From an uncultured Psychrobacter sp. (lineage in GTDB: Bacteria > Pseudomonadota > Gammaproteobacteria > Pseudomonadales > Moraxellaceae), in assembly GCF_947500265.1 (NCBI RefSeq), contig NZ_CANMRN010000010.1, positions 1-64,000 on the forward strand: a stretch of DNA of 64,000 nucleotides, read 5' to 3'. Made by a program: the position numbers and the translations under genes. How positions within the stretch are numbered: the first letter of the stretch is position 1; the number at the start of each line of letters is the position of its first letter. Below, in pieces: positions 46,127-56,304 of this stretch. The notes below the pieces were generated by a model. The model had not been told where the DNA came from and did not search any database. It saw only the letters and a program-made list of their open reading frames with translations.

Positions 46127-47317
46127 ATGCCAAAAAATACATCTTATTCGTTACCAAAAGACAGCAAAGCATGGCAACAAGCCGTCGATTCTATTGCGGC
46201 ATTATTACCCGAAAATACCAATTTGCAAGACTTTGATGCGCTACAGTCGCTACCTGTTTTTGCGCTCATCGTAGTACTGCCGACTCAGGTATCTGCATTA
46301 GATATTCATCAGTACGTTCAGTCGTGGGTCGATGAGCAGCCAAGCTGGCATCTAGTGACGGTTGCCGAAGATACTGACGCTAGCTTCGTCAATATCACGG
46401 TATCTGATACAGAGCCTACAGCAGCGGACGCACAGCGCCTACCCTTTACCCATACTCAGGTCTACCGTTATCTGTTAGTGCCAGTCACTGACACGCTGAT
46501 GCACCCTGGCAAAAAAACCGCAGCCGCTCACATTATTGATGATCAGCTGACCGCTCGCCTGCGTCGTGACCTAACTGAAGAATATAACAACACACGCAGT
46601 GCCGACAGCGCCGATAACCTAAATGTCGTGGACTGTCATATCCTGTCTGTCGGTCATATGCTACGGACACACAAGCTTGCCTGCTTTGACATGGATTCAA
46701 CCTTGATCGAGCAAGAAGTCATCGTAGAGCTGGCAAAAACAGCTGGGATTGGCGAAGAAGTTGAAGCCATCACTGAAGCCGCAATGCGCGGTGAGATTGA
46801 TTTTGATGAATCTTTTGCTCAGCGTGTGGCTTTGCTAAAAGGTACTTCTACTGATGTGCTGGATGATATCTGTAGTCGTCTAACGTTATCGACTGGTGCG
46901 CGTACGACGATCAGTGCGCTAAAAGCATTGGGCTATCATACGGTGCTAGTATCAGGCGGCTTCACTTATTTTGCTCGTTACATCGCTGAGCAGCTGGGTA
47001 TCGATGAAGTACATGCCAATGCTTTAGATATTGAAGAAGGTGAAGTTACTGGTCATGTACAGTGGCCTATTGTCAATGGTGCTAAAAAAGCTGCTATCGT
47101 TGAGCATACCGCTGAGCGCTTAGGTATTGAGATGTCACAAGTGGTCTGTGTCGGTGACGGTGCTAATGACTTACCGATGATGGCATTGGCCGATCTGGGT
47201 GTGGCCTATCATGCCAAACCAATCGTTCAAGCACGTGCTGATGCCGCTATCAACGTGACAGGGCTTGAAGGGACTCTGTACGCTCTTGGCTATCCGGCAC
47301 TGGCGCCTACTGAGTAA
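46127..47317 (+). CDS. serB: Phosphoserine phosphatase
   Basis: A 396-residue HAD-superfamily enzyme for the last step of serine synthesis. The catalytic motif I is DMDSTLIE with Asp188 and Asp190. Motif II is LVSGGFTYF, and the motif III/IV region is VCVGDGANDLPMMALADLGVAYHAKP. The N-terminal 170 residues form an ACT-like regulatory region as in longer SerB proteins. It is intact and transcribed alone. Confidence 0.96.
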   Translation: MPKNTSYSLPKDSKAWQQAVDSIAALLPENTNLQDFDALQSLPVFALIVVLPTQVSALDIHQYVQSWVDEQPSWHLVTVAEDTDASFVNITVSDTEPTAADAQRLPFTHTQVYRYLLVPVTDTLMHPGKKTAAAHIIDDQLTARLRRDLTEEYNNTRSADSADNLNVVDCHILSVGHMLRTHKLACFDMDSTLIEQEVIVELAKTAGIGEEVEAITEAAMRGEIDFDESFAQRVALLKGTSTDVLDDICSRLTLSTGARTTISALKALGYHTVLVSGGFTYFARYIAEQLGIDEVHANALDIEEGEVTGHVQWPIVNGAKKAAIVEHTAERLGIEMSQVVCVGDGANDLPMMALADLGVAYHAKPIVQARADAAINVTGLEGTLYALGYPALAPTE

Positions 47318-47634
47318 TTGCAGAACGCTTTATGCCATTCAATAAGCTAGGTTAATGTTTTGTCATTAATCTGGCTTTTATGCTTTAGGGCGCGGCTTAG
47401 ACAAGAAAAATAGCGTAGATAGTACCGATATATTAACTAGCTATTTGACGATGTCTGACAAGATTTATCCATTTTTAGTTCAGTTAAATGACTATCAAAT
47501 GAATTGAAGACATGCCTTAGTACGTGATGATAATTAATAAAATCTGCTATGCACACTGATGTTTAGCTCACGCCTGTTTTTAGCCAATGCTTACTTTCAG
47601 ATAACACTTATTTTTAAATGATAAAGGAATACCC
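47318..47634. other. 317-base region between serB and DUF368 gene
   Basis: Only a weak hairpin, TTAATG/CATTAA at 47352-47369, is seen. It has no T-run. No other feature is recognised. Confidence 0.35.
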
Positions 47635-48630
47635 ATGACGGCATCACAATCTCCACGGCCAACTCAGCCGTCAGCGCCAACACCATTAGAGCAAGATACG
47701 GTACCTGTACGTACCGATAGCCCCAAGCAGCTGGTAGGTATCTATGTCAGAGGGATGGCCATGGGAGCAGCTGATATTGTGCCTGGCGTCTCTGGCGGCA
47801 CTATTGCGCTGATTGCAGGGATTTACGAGCGCTTGATTAACGCACTTGGCAGCATCGGCCCCAATCTTTGGGCGATCTTTCGACAAGAAGGTGGCATCAA
47901 AGGATTCGCGGCGATTTGGCGACAAGTAGACGCGACGTTTCTATTGTGTTTGCTACTGGGTATTGCTACTAGCTTTGCGACCTTAGCCGGTATCATTAAG
48001 CATTTATTGGACAATCAACCATTGCTTATTTGGTCGTTCTTTTTTGGACTGGTCGTCGCAACGGTGTTTATCTTACTTAGTGAAATTAAGCGCTGGAATA
48101 TAGGGCGTGTCGCACTGTTTGCGACTGGGCTTATTGCCGCTGTGGCCATTAGTAGTATGCCGTTACTCACGACCACGCCTAGCTTACCGTATCTGTTTTT
48201 TGCAGGGGCAATTGCTATTTGTGCCATGATCCTACCGGGAATATCAGGGTCGTTTATTTTGCTATTGCTAGGCGCTTACGATGCAGTATTAGAAGCAGTC
48301 GATACGATGAATTTGAGCGCCATTTTCACAGTCATTGCGGGTATGGCGACTGGGCTATTGCTATTCACGCGTGCACTCAAGTGGCTACTCTCACATTATT
48401 ATCAGGCTACCTTGGCATTGCTGACAGGCTTTATCGCAGGCTCTCTAATAAAAGTATGGCCATGGAAAGTAGATGCGCTAGGCTCGTTAAATACTGAAGC
48501 CGTCCATAATGTCATGCCATGGCAATACCCTACTGGCGCACAGTGGTCAACGACAGTAGGACTTATGTTGCTCGGTGCTATTCTAGTTTCGTTATTATCG
48601 TGGTGGGGTAATCGCACCAACCGAGTCTAA
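47635..48630 (+). CDS. DUF368 membrane protein, PopT-type undecaprenyl-phosphate translocase candidate
   Basis: A 331-residue inner-membrane protein with about eight spans. The DUF368 signature GMAMGAADIVPGVSGGTIAL opens the domain, and a second, similar segment CAMILPGISGSFILLLLGAY follows, showing internal repeat. DUF368 proteins such as PopT recycle the C55-P lipid carrier to the cytoplasmic face for envelope synthesis. AAAGGAAT precedes the ATG. The first 35 residues are a Pro/Thr-rich, likely disordered, tail. Confidence 0.87.
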   Translation: MTASQSPRPTQPSAPTPLEQDTVPVRTDSPKQLVGIYVRGMAMGAADIVPGVSGGTIALIAGIYERLINALGSIGPNLWAIFRQEGGIKGFAAIWRQVDATFLLCLLLGIATSFATLAGIIKHLLDNQPLLIWSFFFGLVVATVFILLSEIKRWNIGRVALFATGLIAAVAISSMPLLTTTPSLPYLFFAGAIAICAMILPGISGSFILLLLGAYDAVLEAVDTMNLSAIFTVIAGMATGLLLFTRALKWLLSHYYQATLALLTGFIAGSLIKVWPWKVDALGSLNTEAVHNVMPWQYPTGAQWSTTVGLMLLGAILVSLLSWWGNRTNRV

Positions 48631-48725
48631 GTATTTAGCAAACTGTCAATCCTGTTTGCTATTTTACTTTGCTAGCTAACAAACACCCTCCCGAGCAAAC
48701 AAAACCATTTCCATATCACTCAAAA

Positions 48726-48750
48726 TAAGCGCCACTCCTTACGGCGCTTA
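48726..48750. other. Hairpin TAAGCGCC/GGCGCTTA without T-run
   Basis: An eight-base stem with a nine-base loop downstream of the DUF368 gene. The lack of a T-run makes it a doubtful terminator. Confidence 0.35.
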
Positions 48751-48898
48751 GCCTAAAACCTAGCCATCAAATATCGCAAAACAAGCCAAAAAACCAAACG
48801 TCAACGGTTGTCGCAAAGTCGCCTGCACCCTCTTCAGCTTTACTCAATAACCTCTCATAATAGTCTTATTGGAATTCACCTTATGAATAGCGAGATGA

Positions 48899-49300
48899 AT
48901 GATGTTAATGACTATATTTTCTTTTATCGGTGTAGAGGCATGGAGCGGCGCGGTATGGCTTGGTTATGGACTGCTAGCCAGTTTAGTAGTGGTGCTTGCC
49001 GTATCGTCATATCGTTGGCTACTGCTATATCTGTTTGGCGGGATGGCCTATTGGTTCACCGTTGAGTTGATTCAAAATATATTAGCAGGTCGCCCTATGT
49101 TGATTGAGCTATCGTCATGGCATCGCTATATCATCGCTATGGGCATCAGTTGGTTACCGTTGGCAGCTTGGGTACTGTATCGGGCATTACGCTATGATGA
49201 TGTGAGTCAGACAGTTAGCCAGCAACGTGAGCTAGAAGCCGCACGCTATATCGAGCATACTCCTGTCTATGATGATAATTATCAGCCACGTTTCCGTTAA
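48899..49300 (+). CDS. Small membrane protein of unknown family, 133 aa
   Basis: Three hydrophobic segments (about 4-15, 20-45 and 85-105) and a charged C-terminal tail ending DDNYQPRFR. No family recognised. The ATG at 48899 is followed closely by other Met codons, and the purine-rich GCGAGATG stretch may act as ribosome site. It lies downstream of the DUF368 gene, with no operon evidence. Confidence 0.6.
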   Translation: MMLMTIFSFIGVEAWSGAVWLGYGLLASLVVVLAVSSYRWLLLYLFGGMAYWFTVELIQNILAGRPMLIELSSWHRYIIAMGISWLPLAAWVLYRALRYDDVSQTVSQQRELEAARYIEHTPVYDDNYQPRFR

Positions 49301-49506
49301 AACTGTCCTATTTATACCTCTGTTTGTCTATATCAACACCTTACTTACGTCAGTGACATCGAATGTTACAAGATACTTAACGCTCTCTACTTAACTCCTA
49401 AAGAGTTGGCACCCTATGATAGTTTATAATCCAGTTATATATTTGTCATAAAAACTGGTATAAAGTACGCTTTATTTTTATGCCTCATTTCTTTAGGAGT
49501 TCTGCT

Positions 49507-50013
49507 ATGTTTACTGTTCCTGTATTAGATATCAAATCTGATCCATTAGATGCTTTATTGGCTGTCGTTGGCTATCGTTTGTCTATGTTAGCTGATAGCG
49601 ATAACGAAGACGTCAAAGCGTTATTCGCTGATCGTCAAGTTACGATTGAATTTGCTAGTACTGAGTCTGATATCGCCCGTTTTTTTAGCTTTGACAATGG
49701 ACAGTTTAGTCAACAAAGCGGTCATGCAAAAGAAGCCGATTTGACCATCACTTTCAAAGACTCTATGACTGGCGTTAGACTGCTAACCAAAGGTAGCTTA
49801 CCTGCCTTTATGACTGCTGTACAAGAAGGTAACTTGAGCATTGAAGGCGACTATAGCCTAATGATGTGGTTCAACAAACTTGCTAAGCATATCGTTCCAG
49901 CTATCCCAGAAGAGTGCAAACCATATATTCAAAAAGCCAAACCTTACGCGTATAAAGCACAGAAATTTGCTGAGCATTGGGTTGGTATCGCTAAGCACAA
50001 ACTTGGTAAATAA
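49507..50013 (+). CDS. SCP2 sterol-binding-fold lipid-binding protein
   Basis: A 168-residue protein with an SCP2-type domain: VTIEFASTESDIARFFSF, ADLTITFKDSMTGVRLLTKG and VQEGNLSIEGDYSLMMWFNKL. The fold binds fatty acids or other lipids. The start is decided by AGGAG (49496-49500) six bases before the ATG at 49507; an ATG at 49480 lies before that site. A C-terminal basic helix (KAKPYAYKAQKFAEHW) is extra to the domain. A strong terminator follows. Confidence 0.82.
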   Translation: MFTVPVLDIKSDPLDALLAVVGYRLSMLADSDNEDVKALFADRQVTIEFASTESDIARFFSFDNGQFSQQSGHAKEADLTITFKDSMTGVRLLTKGSLPAFMTAVQEGNLSIEGDYSLMMWFNKLAKHIVPAIPEECKPYIQKAKPYAYKAQKFAEHWVGIAKHKLGK

Positions 50014-50145
50014 AAAGAATGGTGCACTGAGCGGTAGTCATTGGTAGAATGGATGATATAGAACTAGATAGCCAAACGTATAGTTACTATTTATGTGCGC
50101 TACTGTGACAATTATACATACTGTCTAGCAGTGTTCTGATTTTCT

Positions 50146-50181
50146 AAAAAGGTTGCGGTATACTATACGGCAACCTTTTTT
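50146..50181 (+). terminator. Intrinsic terminator upstream of bioB
   Basis: AAAAAGGTTGC pairing with GCAACCTTTTT (GGTTGC 50151-50156, GCAACC 50170-50175), followed by six T. It separates the SCP2 gene from bioB. Confidence 0.88.
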
Positions 50182-50258
50182 GTTACCTTATAAATGACAA
50201 TAGATAAAAACATTGGTTTTATTTAATACCCTCTCATTCTTATAAAAGGACTTACCTT

Positions 50259-51422
50259 ATGGCAGGATTGCTTAGCATCTCCGAACCTGACGCCACCCAG
50301 CCAACTGATGTAGCCACTCAGCCAGATACGACCAACAGTGATTTTTTGGCCAGTCTAGCCACAGACGCGACTCAAACTGATAGTAAAGTAGCTACGACAT
50401 ATAGCCGTGAAGAAATCGCGCAACTGTTTGATTTACCTCTAATGGACTTGCTGTTACAAGCACAGACTATTCATAGAAAGCATTTTACTGCCAATGAAGT
50501 ACAGATCAGCACGCTACTCTCTATCAAAACGGGCAACTGCCCTGAAGATTGCGGCTACTGCTCACAGTCAGGTCATCATCGCGACACCACCAAACTACAA
50601 GCAGAAAAACGCATAGAAGTTGACAAAGTCATCGCAGCGGCCAAACGAGCCAAAAACAGTGGCTCATCGCGCTTCTGCATGGGTGCCGCGTGGAAACATC
50701 CAAGTGCCAAAGACATGCCTTATGTGGTTGAGCTGATCAAAGAAGTAAAAGCCCTGGGACTTGAAACTTGTATGACACTGGGTATGCTCGATACCAATCA
50801 AGCAACGCAGTTGGCCGATGCAGGGTTAGATTATTACAACCATAACCTAGATACTTCGCGTAGCTACTATGAGCAAGTCGTCAGCACGCGCAGCTATGAT
50901 GAGCGTTTAGATACGATAGAAAACGTGCGTAACTCTGGCATTAATGTCTGTAGTGGTAATATCGTTGGTATGGGCGAAAGCCGTGACGACCGCATCGATT
51001 GGGTACTTGAGCTGCTAAAAATGCCAAAAGCGCCTGAATCAATTCCAGTCAACTTACTGGTGCCTATCGCAGGCACACCGATTGGTGATAAAGTATTGGC
51101 CGAAGGTCAGCTGTCTGTACTTGAATGGATTCGTACTATTGCGGTCGCCCGTATTTGCTGCCCGACTAGCTACGTGCGTCTATCTGCTGGCCGCGAAAGT
51201 CTATCTGACTCTGAGCAAGCATTAGCATTTATGGCAGGCGCTAACTCGTTCTTTTATGGTGACAAGCTTCTTACCACTGGTAATGCAAGTCAATCAGGCG
51301 ACGATAGACTCATGCGTGAGCTTGGCCTAACCAAACAGTTTGCCACACCAAGAGCACCTAAAGTACTGCCTGTGATGGATGCTATGAATGGTCATCAAAC
51401 ACAAGTTGTATTGGCAGATTAA
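50259..51422 (+). CDS. bioB: Biotin synthase
   Basis: A 387-residue radical SAM enzyme that inserts sulfur into dethiobiotin. The 4Fe-4S cluster Cys residues are Cys94, Cys98 and Cys101 in [14 protein letters not shown]. The YNHNLDTS and GNIVGMGE segments are typical, as is the [11 protein letters not shown] segment near the second cluster. An N-terminal Thr/Asp/Ala-rich extension of about 50 residues is unusual. AAGGA is correctly spaced from the ATG. No other bio genes are adjacent. Confidence 0.97.
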   Translation: MAGLLSISEPDATQPTDVATQPDTTNSDFLASLATDATQTDSKVATTYSREEIAQLFDLPLMDLLLQAQTIHRKHFTANEVQISTLLSIKTGNCPEDCGYCSQSGHHRDTTKLQAEKRIEVDKVIAAAKRAKNSGSSRFCMGAAWKHPSAKDMPYVVELIKEVKALGLETCMTLGMLDTNQATQLADAGLDYYNHNLDTSRSYYEQVVSTRSYDERLDTIENVRNSGINVCSGNIVGMGESRDDRIDWVLELLKMPKAPESIPVNLLVPIAGTPIGDKVLAEGQLSVLEWIRTIAVARICCPTSYVRLSAGRESLSDSEQALAFMAGANSFFYGDKLLTTGNASQSGDDRLMRELGLTKQFATPRAPKVLPVMDAMNGHQTQVVLAD

Positions 51423-51465
51423 GCCCAAGCCCACGCTAAAAAATACAAGCTAAGCAAGAGAAACT

Positions 51466-51903
51466 ATGATGGCAGATTATTTTAACTGGATTAAAGCGGC
51501 GCACATTATCTCGATGGTCTGCTGGTTTGCGGCGATATTCTATTTGCCGCGCCTGTTTGTCTATCATGCGATGAGCGACGATAGCATCAGTCATGAGCGC
51601 TTTGCCATTATGGAGCGCAAGCTGTATCGCGGCATCATGACCCCATCGATGATAGCGACATGGATCTTTGGTCTATGGATGTTAGGTCTGGGCTGGGATG
51701 TCTACAAAACCCAAGGCTGGCTACACGTCAAATTGCTATTAGTAGTGCTGCTGTCAGGCTATCATGGTGCTTGCGGCTTTTACCGTAAGAAGCTAATTGA
51801 TAATCCACATTATAAAACGCATAAATTCTGGCGCTGGTTTAATGAAGTGCCTGTATTTGCCTTAGTGATTATTGTGATTCTAGTTGTGGTAAAACCGTTT
51901 TAG
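51466..51903 (+). CDS. hemJ: Protoporphyrinogen oxidase HemJ
   Basis: A 145-residue inner-membrane protein with four spans that oxidises protoporphyrinogen IX in haem synthesis. Family motifs WIKAAHIISMVCWFAAIFYL, then PRLFVYH and KLLLVVLLSGYHG, contain the conserved His residues. It starts 43 bases after bioB in the same direction and may be cotranscribed. A strong terminator follows. Confidence 0.93.
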   Translation: MMADYFNWIKAAHIISMVCWFAAIFYLPRLFVYHAMSDDSISHERFAIMERKLYRGIMTPSMIATWIFGLWMLGLGWDVYKTQGWLHVKLLLVVLLSGYHGACGFYRKKLIDNPHYKTHKFWRWFNEVPVFALVIIVILVVVKPF

Positions 51904-51932
51904 TATCAGAAAAACCATTTAACCTGTAAAAC

Positions 51933-51972
51933 AAAAGCGTCCGTAACTTCAATGAGTTGCGGACGCTTTTTT
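51933..51972. terminator. Terminator after hemJ
   Basis: A 15-bp stem AAAAGCGTCCGTAAC/GTTGCGGACGCTTTT (one G-T pair), eight-base loop and a T-run. It may act on both converging genes. Confidence 0.93.
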
Positions 51973-52014
51973 ATTCACTTATAAAACAGGTTGTCAAACT
52001 GGAAATATCAAACA

Positions 52015-52653
52015 CTAAACGCTTGGGCGCATAATTTGATAAACATTGCTTAAATCATAAACGCGATAACGAGCTGGTTCACGGCGATTTTCGCCAGCAT
52101 AGCTCAGTATCAATGCCTGCTTGGCACGCTCATCGACCCAACCGACAAACAGTCCACTATGCTCGACGCCATTGTAGCCATGATTGATATAATAGAGCCA
52201 GTCGCCTGCTTCAATCTCGCTGCTACTAGCATAGGGGCCTTGCGCATAAGTGCCTTTGTGTATGGTATTACGCGATACCCCTGCCCGATTAAATACAGTA
52301 TTTAAATAGTCCCAGCAGCCACCTTGAATAATCGTGCGCTCGTTAAGTGCCATTTTGCGTGCGGTACTGACCACCTCACGTGCTGCCATACTACTCTGCG
52401 TCTCGGCATTGCTTAATAGCGGTAGATACTCGCTATCGACATTGTCATAGTTGCCTGATAAAAACGCTGGTAAGACTGTAGGTGCTGAACGCTGTACCTC
52501 AGGATAACGATAGGACATATTCGTCGTTAGTTGAGTAGATTTTTGAGCGATAAGCATGCTCATACTATCTGCATGGGCTTGCCCTACCATGCCGCAGGTA
52601 AATAGTAAAAAACCGCACGACGCGGCGACTGACGGTATAGACAAACGCGACAT
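52015..52653 (-). CDS. Secreted protein with NlpC/P60-like Cys-His pattern
   Basis: A 212-residue protein with an N-terminal signal peptide, cleavage likely after AHA at about residue 28. The mature part has a Cys113 in GGCWDYLNTVFNRAG and a His165 in GVEHSGLFVGW, preceded by EAGDWLYYI. This order matches the Cys, GD and His blocks of NlpC/P60 papain-like hydrolases, although the usual CSGL motif is altered. A periplasmic amidase or peptidase is a reasonable guess, not established. It is convergent with hemJ. Confidence 0.6.
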   Translation of the reverse strand: MSRLSIPSVAASCGFLLFTCGMVGQAHADSMSMLIAQKSTQLTTNMSYRYPEVQRSAPTVLPAFLSGNYDNVDSEYLPLLSNAETQSSMAAREVVSTARKMALNERTIIQGGCWDYLNTVFNRAGVSRNTIHKGTYAQGPYASSSEIEAGDWLYYINHGYNGVEHSGLFVGWVDERAKQALILSYAGENRREPARYRVYDLSNVYQIMRPSV

Positions 52654-52916
52654 GACTAACTCCTTGTCAACTAAATCTCAATGACAGTATCAATAATAAG
52701 AAGGATAAATTTTATAATCCTACTTATAAACCATTTGCGCACAAATCTGCAAGCACTATTCGCCTGCGATAGGTGATAGACGGTATAAATATACTGATAG
52801 ATGACAATATTGGAGAGATACGTCGAGTGAGATCTAAAATGACACTTGAGTTTAAAGTGTAGATAATACGAAGACAATAGCTATGCTTTGGTAAAGTATG
52901 AAATTGAGAAAAGATA

Positions 52917-53408
52917 CTAATTACTCTTCATTTTAATATTTACATGGCGTTTCGTTAGCGCTTGCCCTTCTAAGATAGCTTTCGCAGCTTTTGCTTCTTG
53001 AGCACTCTCAAAGCCAGTAATACGATATTTGCGAACATCACTGCTATCGACAATCTGTAATTGCTCGCCAATCAGCGTTATCTTATCGCCATCCGTTAAA
53101 TGAATATGCTCACGCTTACCTAGGTTGTCATGGACCAGCTCGCCAGCCCTTACCCACAATGTGCCACTGCTAATCATACCGCTCATAGCCTTTTTATGCT
53201 GTTGGCGCTTTTTATTAAAAATAAAGCTACCAATAATAAGCAGTGCAAGCGCACCGATGGCTAGACGCTCAGGCAACAAACTCATCGCCATGGCGACTGC
53301 GACGGCTCCTACCAATAAGGCAGAACCAAACCAAAACATGCCATTATCAGCAGCATTTGATTGCCCTTGTAAGGTGATTTTGGCGCCATCATCAGTTAGC
53401 TTGAGCAT
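52917..53408 (-). CDS. Membrane protein of unknown family, 163 aa
   Basis: Two hydrophobic segments (about 25-42 and 48-64) are followed by a basic loop (NKKRQQHKK) and a soluble C-terminal domain of about 85 residues with a beta-rich look. The end is basic (KRHVNIKMKSN). No family recognised. It is separated from the secreted protein gene by 263 bases without visible features, and follows rph on the same strand after a terminator. Confidence 0.65.
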   Translation of the reverse strand: MLKLTDDGAKITLQGQSNAADNGMFWFGSALLVGAVAVAMAMSLLPERLAIGALALLIIGSFIFNKKRQQHKKAMSGMISSGTLWVRAGELVHDNLGKREHIHLTDGDKITLIGEQLQIVDSSDVRKYRITGFESAQEAKAAKAILEGQALTKRHVNIKMKSN

Positions 53409-53448
53409 GTGTTGTTACCTATTACGTAATGTACGAATATTTTCTATT

Positions 53449-53481
53449 AAAAAACTGCCTATTAGCAGCTAACAGGCAGTT
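53449..53481 (-). terminator. Intrinsic terminator of rph
   Basis: On the minus strand AACTGCCT pairs with AGGCAGTT, with an inner TTAGC/GCTAA helix, followed by a T-run. It lies just after the rph stop codon. Confidence 0.85.
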
Positions 53482-53526
53482 ATTGACACTAAAAACAAAG
53501 ACAGTGTGTTATATCTAAGCGCTAGT

Positions 53527-54243
53527 CTACCAACCAAGTGCCGTCTGTTGCATTTTAATCAATTCGGCAATGCCTTTTTCAGCTAATGACAGCATAGCAT
53601 CTGCTTGAGCACGAGTGAACGGCTTTTCTTCAGCAGTACCTTGCAGCTCAATGTACTCGCCTTTTTGGGTCATCACGACGTTCAAGTCGGTATCACAGCT
53701 AGAGTCTTCTTCGTAGTTCAGATCAAGATACGCTTCGCCATCTTTCATACCAACAGAAACCGCCGCAACCAGTCCGATTAGCGGATCTGCTTTGAGTTTT
53801 TTGGCCTTTTGGATACTCTCTAGCGCATCGATAAGCGCAATCGCAGCACCAGTGATACTAGCCGTACGAGTACCACCATCCGCTTGCAACACATCGCAAT
53901 CAAGATAGATGGTGTTTTCACCAAGTTTACTTAGATCAATCATGGCACGTAAGCTACGACCGATCAAACGCTGAATCTCTTGCGTACGACCTGACTGCTT
54001 ACCGCGAGCCGCTTCACGCTGATTGCGCGTGTTGGTCGCACGTGGCAACATACCATACTCGGCTGTGATCCAACCTTTGCCTTTACCTTTGAGCCAGCGC
54101 GGCACACCAGATTCTACACTGGCAGTACATAGTACTTTGGTATCGCCAAAACTTACCAATACTGACCCTTCAGCATGCTTTGTATAATGGCGCTCAAAGC
54201 TGATCGAGCGAAGTTGGTCAAGCTCACGATTGTCAATACGCAT
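53527..54243 (-). CDS. rph: Ribonuclease PH
   Basis: A 238-residue phosphorolytic 3'-5' exoribonuclease that trims tRNA 3' ends. The family-typical [20 protein letters not shown] start and [21 protein letters not shown] are present, as are [17 protein letters not shown] and [18 protein letters not shown]. The full length is intact. It has its own terminator, so it is a single-gene unit. Confidence 0.97.
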   Translation of the reverse strand: MRIDNRELDQLRSISFERHYTKHAEGSVLVSFGDTKVLCTASVESGVPRWLKGKGKGWITAEYGMLPRATNTRNQREAARGKQSGRTQEIQRLIGRSLRAMIDLSKLGENTIYLDCDVLQADGGTRTASITGAAIALIDALESIQKAKKLKADPLIGLVAAVSVGMKDGEAYLDLNYEEDSSCDTDLNVVMTQKGEYIELQGTAEEKPFTRAQADAMLSLAEKGIAELIKMQQTALGW

Positions 54244-54424
54244 AAAAATTCCTAGTACAATGTTATAAAAGCAGTGTCATAAAAATACCTATCAGTTGTC
54301 AGTAAACACATTGATAGGCATGTAGTCGACTAAAATCTTAAGATATCCTAACGTGACAACGGCGCAATAGCAAGATTCGCTCCTGCCATTACGCCACCGT
54401 TATCAACAGAATGTCAGATATAAA

Positions 54425-56224
54425 CTATTCTAACCCTTCCATCTTACGCAATTCCTTACGTAGGATTTTGCCAACGTTCGACTTTGGTAATTCGTCAACG
54501 AACTGTATATGACGTGGGCGCTTATAGCCAGTCAGTTGTTTTTTGCCATATTCCAATAGTTCTTTTTCAGTCACGTCGCCTTTTTTGACCACAAACAGCT
54601 TTGGCTCTTCGCCGCGATCATCGTTCGGAACACCAATAGCACCGCATTCTACGACTGCTGGATGTTCACTCATCGCCTCTTCGATTTCGTTTGGATAAAC
54701 GTTGAAACCAGAGACTAAAATCATGTCTTTTTTGCGATCGACAATTTTGATAAAGCCTTTTTCGTCCATAATGCCGATATCGCCCGTTTTTAAGTAACCA
54801 CTACCCGTAAAGGATTCAGCGGTTTCTTTCGGACGATTCTGATAACCAATCATGACCTGTGGACCTTTTACACAGATTTCACCACGATCGCCCATGGCTA
54901 CTATATTTTCGTCATCATCAATGAGTACGATATCGGTGCTAGGGGCAGGAATACCGATTTTTCCAGTAAATTCCGCAATAGTCATCGGATTAAATGCTAC
55001 GACAGGTGAGGTCTCAGACAAGCCATAACCTTCAACGATAGGCAGACCAGTGATTTTGTGCCACTCTTTCGCTACGCTAGGTAATACTGACATACCGCCG
55101 CCGATAGACGCTTTTAGATTAGAAAAGTCCAAATCAGCAAAGTTATCTTTGTGTACTAACCCATTAAACAAGGTATTCACCGCAGGGATAAACGCTGGCT
55201 TGTACTTGGCCATCTCTTTGATAAGCCCATCAAGATCGCGCGGATTCGGAATGAGTAGCGAGGCATAGCCTTGATACATACTACACATACCGCAGACCAT
55301 AAATGAGAATACGTGATATAACGGCAGTGCGGTCAAAATCACATCTCTACCATCTATATCATCATCAAATGCACTATTCATCAGCGCACTGACCTGTAGC
55401 ATATTGGCGACTAGATTGCCATGAGACAGCATCGCGCCTTTCGCTACTCCTGTCGTACCACCGGTATATTGCAGTAGAGCCACATCGCTTAAGTTTAACT
55501 CAGGGCGCTGGTACTTACTGGCTGATTCAGCATTTAAGGCATGCTTGAAGCTCACGCTATTCGGTATGCTATAAGCAGGAATCATCTTTTTGACATGACG
55601 AGCCACGAGGTTGACCACGGCTCCTTTAATCGTACCTAACATATCACCAATGGTACACACCACTACATGCTCTACCTGACCTTTGTCTTCGGCATCTTGA
55701 TACGTCTTAGCAAAGTTTTCAACGATAAATAGCGCTTTCGCACCACTGTCATGCAACTGATGTGACAGCTCACGGCTAGTGTATAGAGGGTTTACATTGA
55801 CCAAGACCATCCCTGCACGAATGATACCCAAAGCAACCACTGGGTACTGCAAGACGTTGGGCATCATTACCCCAACTTTATCGCCTTCGACCAGTCCTAT
55901 TGATTGCAAATAACTGGCAATCTGTCGGCTATATAGGTCTAATTGCTTAAAAGTAATCGATGAGCCCATGCAGATATAGGCAGGTTTTTGGCCATAACGG
56001 CTAAAATTACGCTCGAACACATCAAGTAAAGAGGTATTGTCTTCTGGCATCTCGATGGTAGCATCGATGCTATAGCGCTCATAAGCGCTCAGCCACGGAC
56101 TATCACTGTCGATGGTCGGCATAGTAGGAAACGCATTACTTTGATAAACGTCGTTGGTAGTATTGGCTTTATCATCAGTTGCAGCGCTATTATCTGTCGT
56201 TTTTTTATTAATATTATCCGTCAT
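54425..56224 (-). CDS. fadD: Long-chain fatty acid-CoA ligase FadD, copy 1
   Basis: A 599-residue AMP-forming ligase that activates fatty acids to acyl-CoA. The phosphate-binding loop is YTGGTTGVAKGAM, the VEGYGLSETSPV motif is present, and TGDIGIMDEKGF and VDRKKDMILVSGFNVYPNEIE mark the C-terminal domain, with the conserved Lys in PKSNVGKILRKELR. About 40 disordered residues precede the conserved start. AGGG lies before the ATG. The upstream leader has a 12-bp inverted repeat. The second copy follows the same order 512 bases away. Confidence 0.94.
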   Translation of the reverse strand: MTDNINKKTTDNSAATDDKANTTNDVYQSNAFPTMPTIDSDSPWLSAYERYSIDATIEMPEDNTSLLDVFERNFSRYGQKPAYICMGSSITFKQLDLYSRQIASYLQSIGLVEGDKVGVMMPNVLQYPVVALGIIRAGMVLVNVNPLYTSRELSHQLHDSGAKALFIVENFAKTYQDAEDKGQVEHVVVCTIGDMLGTIKGAVVNLVARHVKKMIPAYSIPNSVSFKHALNAESASKYQRPELNLSDVALLQYTGGTTGVAKGAMLSHGNLVANMLQVSALMNSAFDDDIDGRDVILTALPLYHVFSFMVCGMCSMYQGYASLLIPNPRDLDGLIKEMAKYKPAFIPAVNTLFNGLVHKDNFADLDFSNLKASIGGGMSVLPSVAKEWHKITGLPIVEGYGLSETSPVVAFNPMTIAEFTGKIGIPAPSTDIVLIDDDENIVAMGDRGEICVKGPQVMIGYQNRPKETAESFTGSGYLKTGDIGIMDEKGFIKIVDRKKDMILVSGFNVYPNEIEEAMSEHPAVVECGAIGVPNDDRGEEPKLFVVKKGDVTEKELLEYGKKQLTGYKRPRHIQFVDELPKSNVGKILRKELRKMEGLE

Positions 56225-56304
56225 AATTTTCCCTAAATGTTACTGTTAAAAACATTGAATATGCTAATGGAAACACCATTTTTTATGATTATTGCTGACA
56301 GCAG

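Noticed and set aside
52671..52877. A 68-codon minus-strand ORF between the secreted protein and the 163-residue membrane protein
   Set aside because: No ribosome site, no recognisable motif; probable intergenic noise.
54357..54409. An imperfect long hairpin between rph and fadD copy 1
   Set aside because: Pairing is broken by mismatches and no T-run follows, so it is not a convincing terminator.
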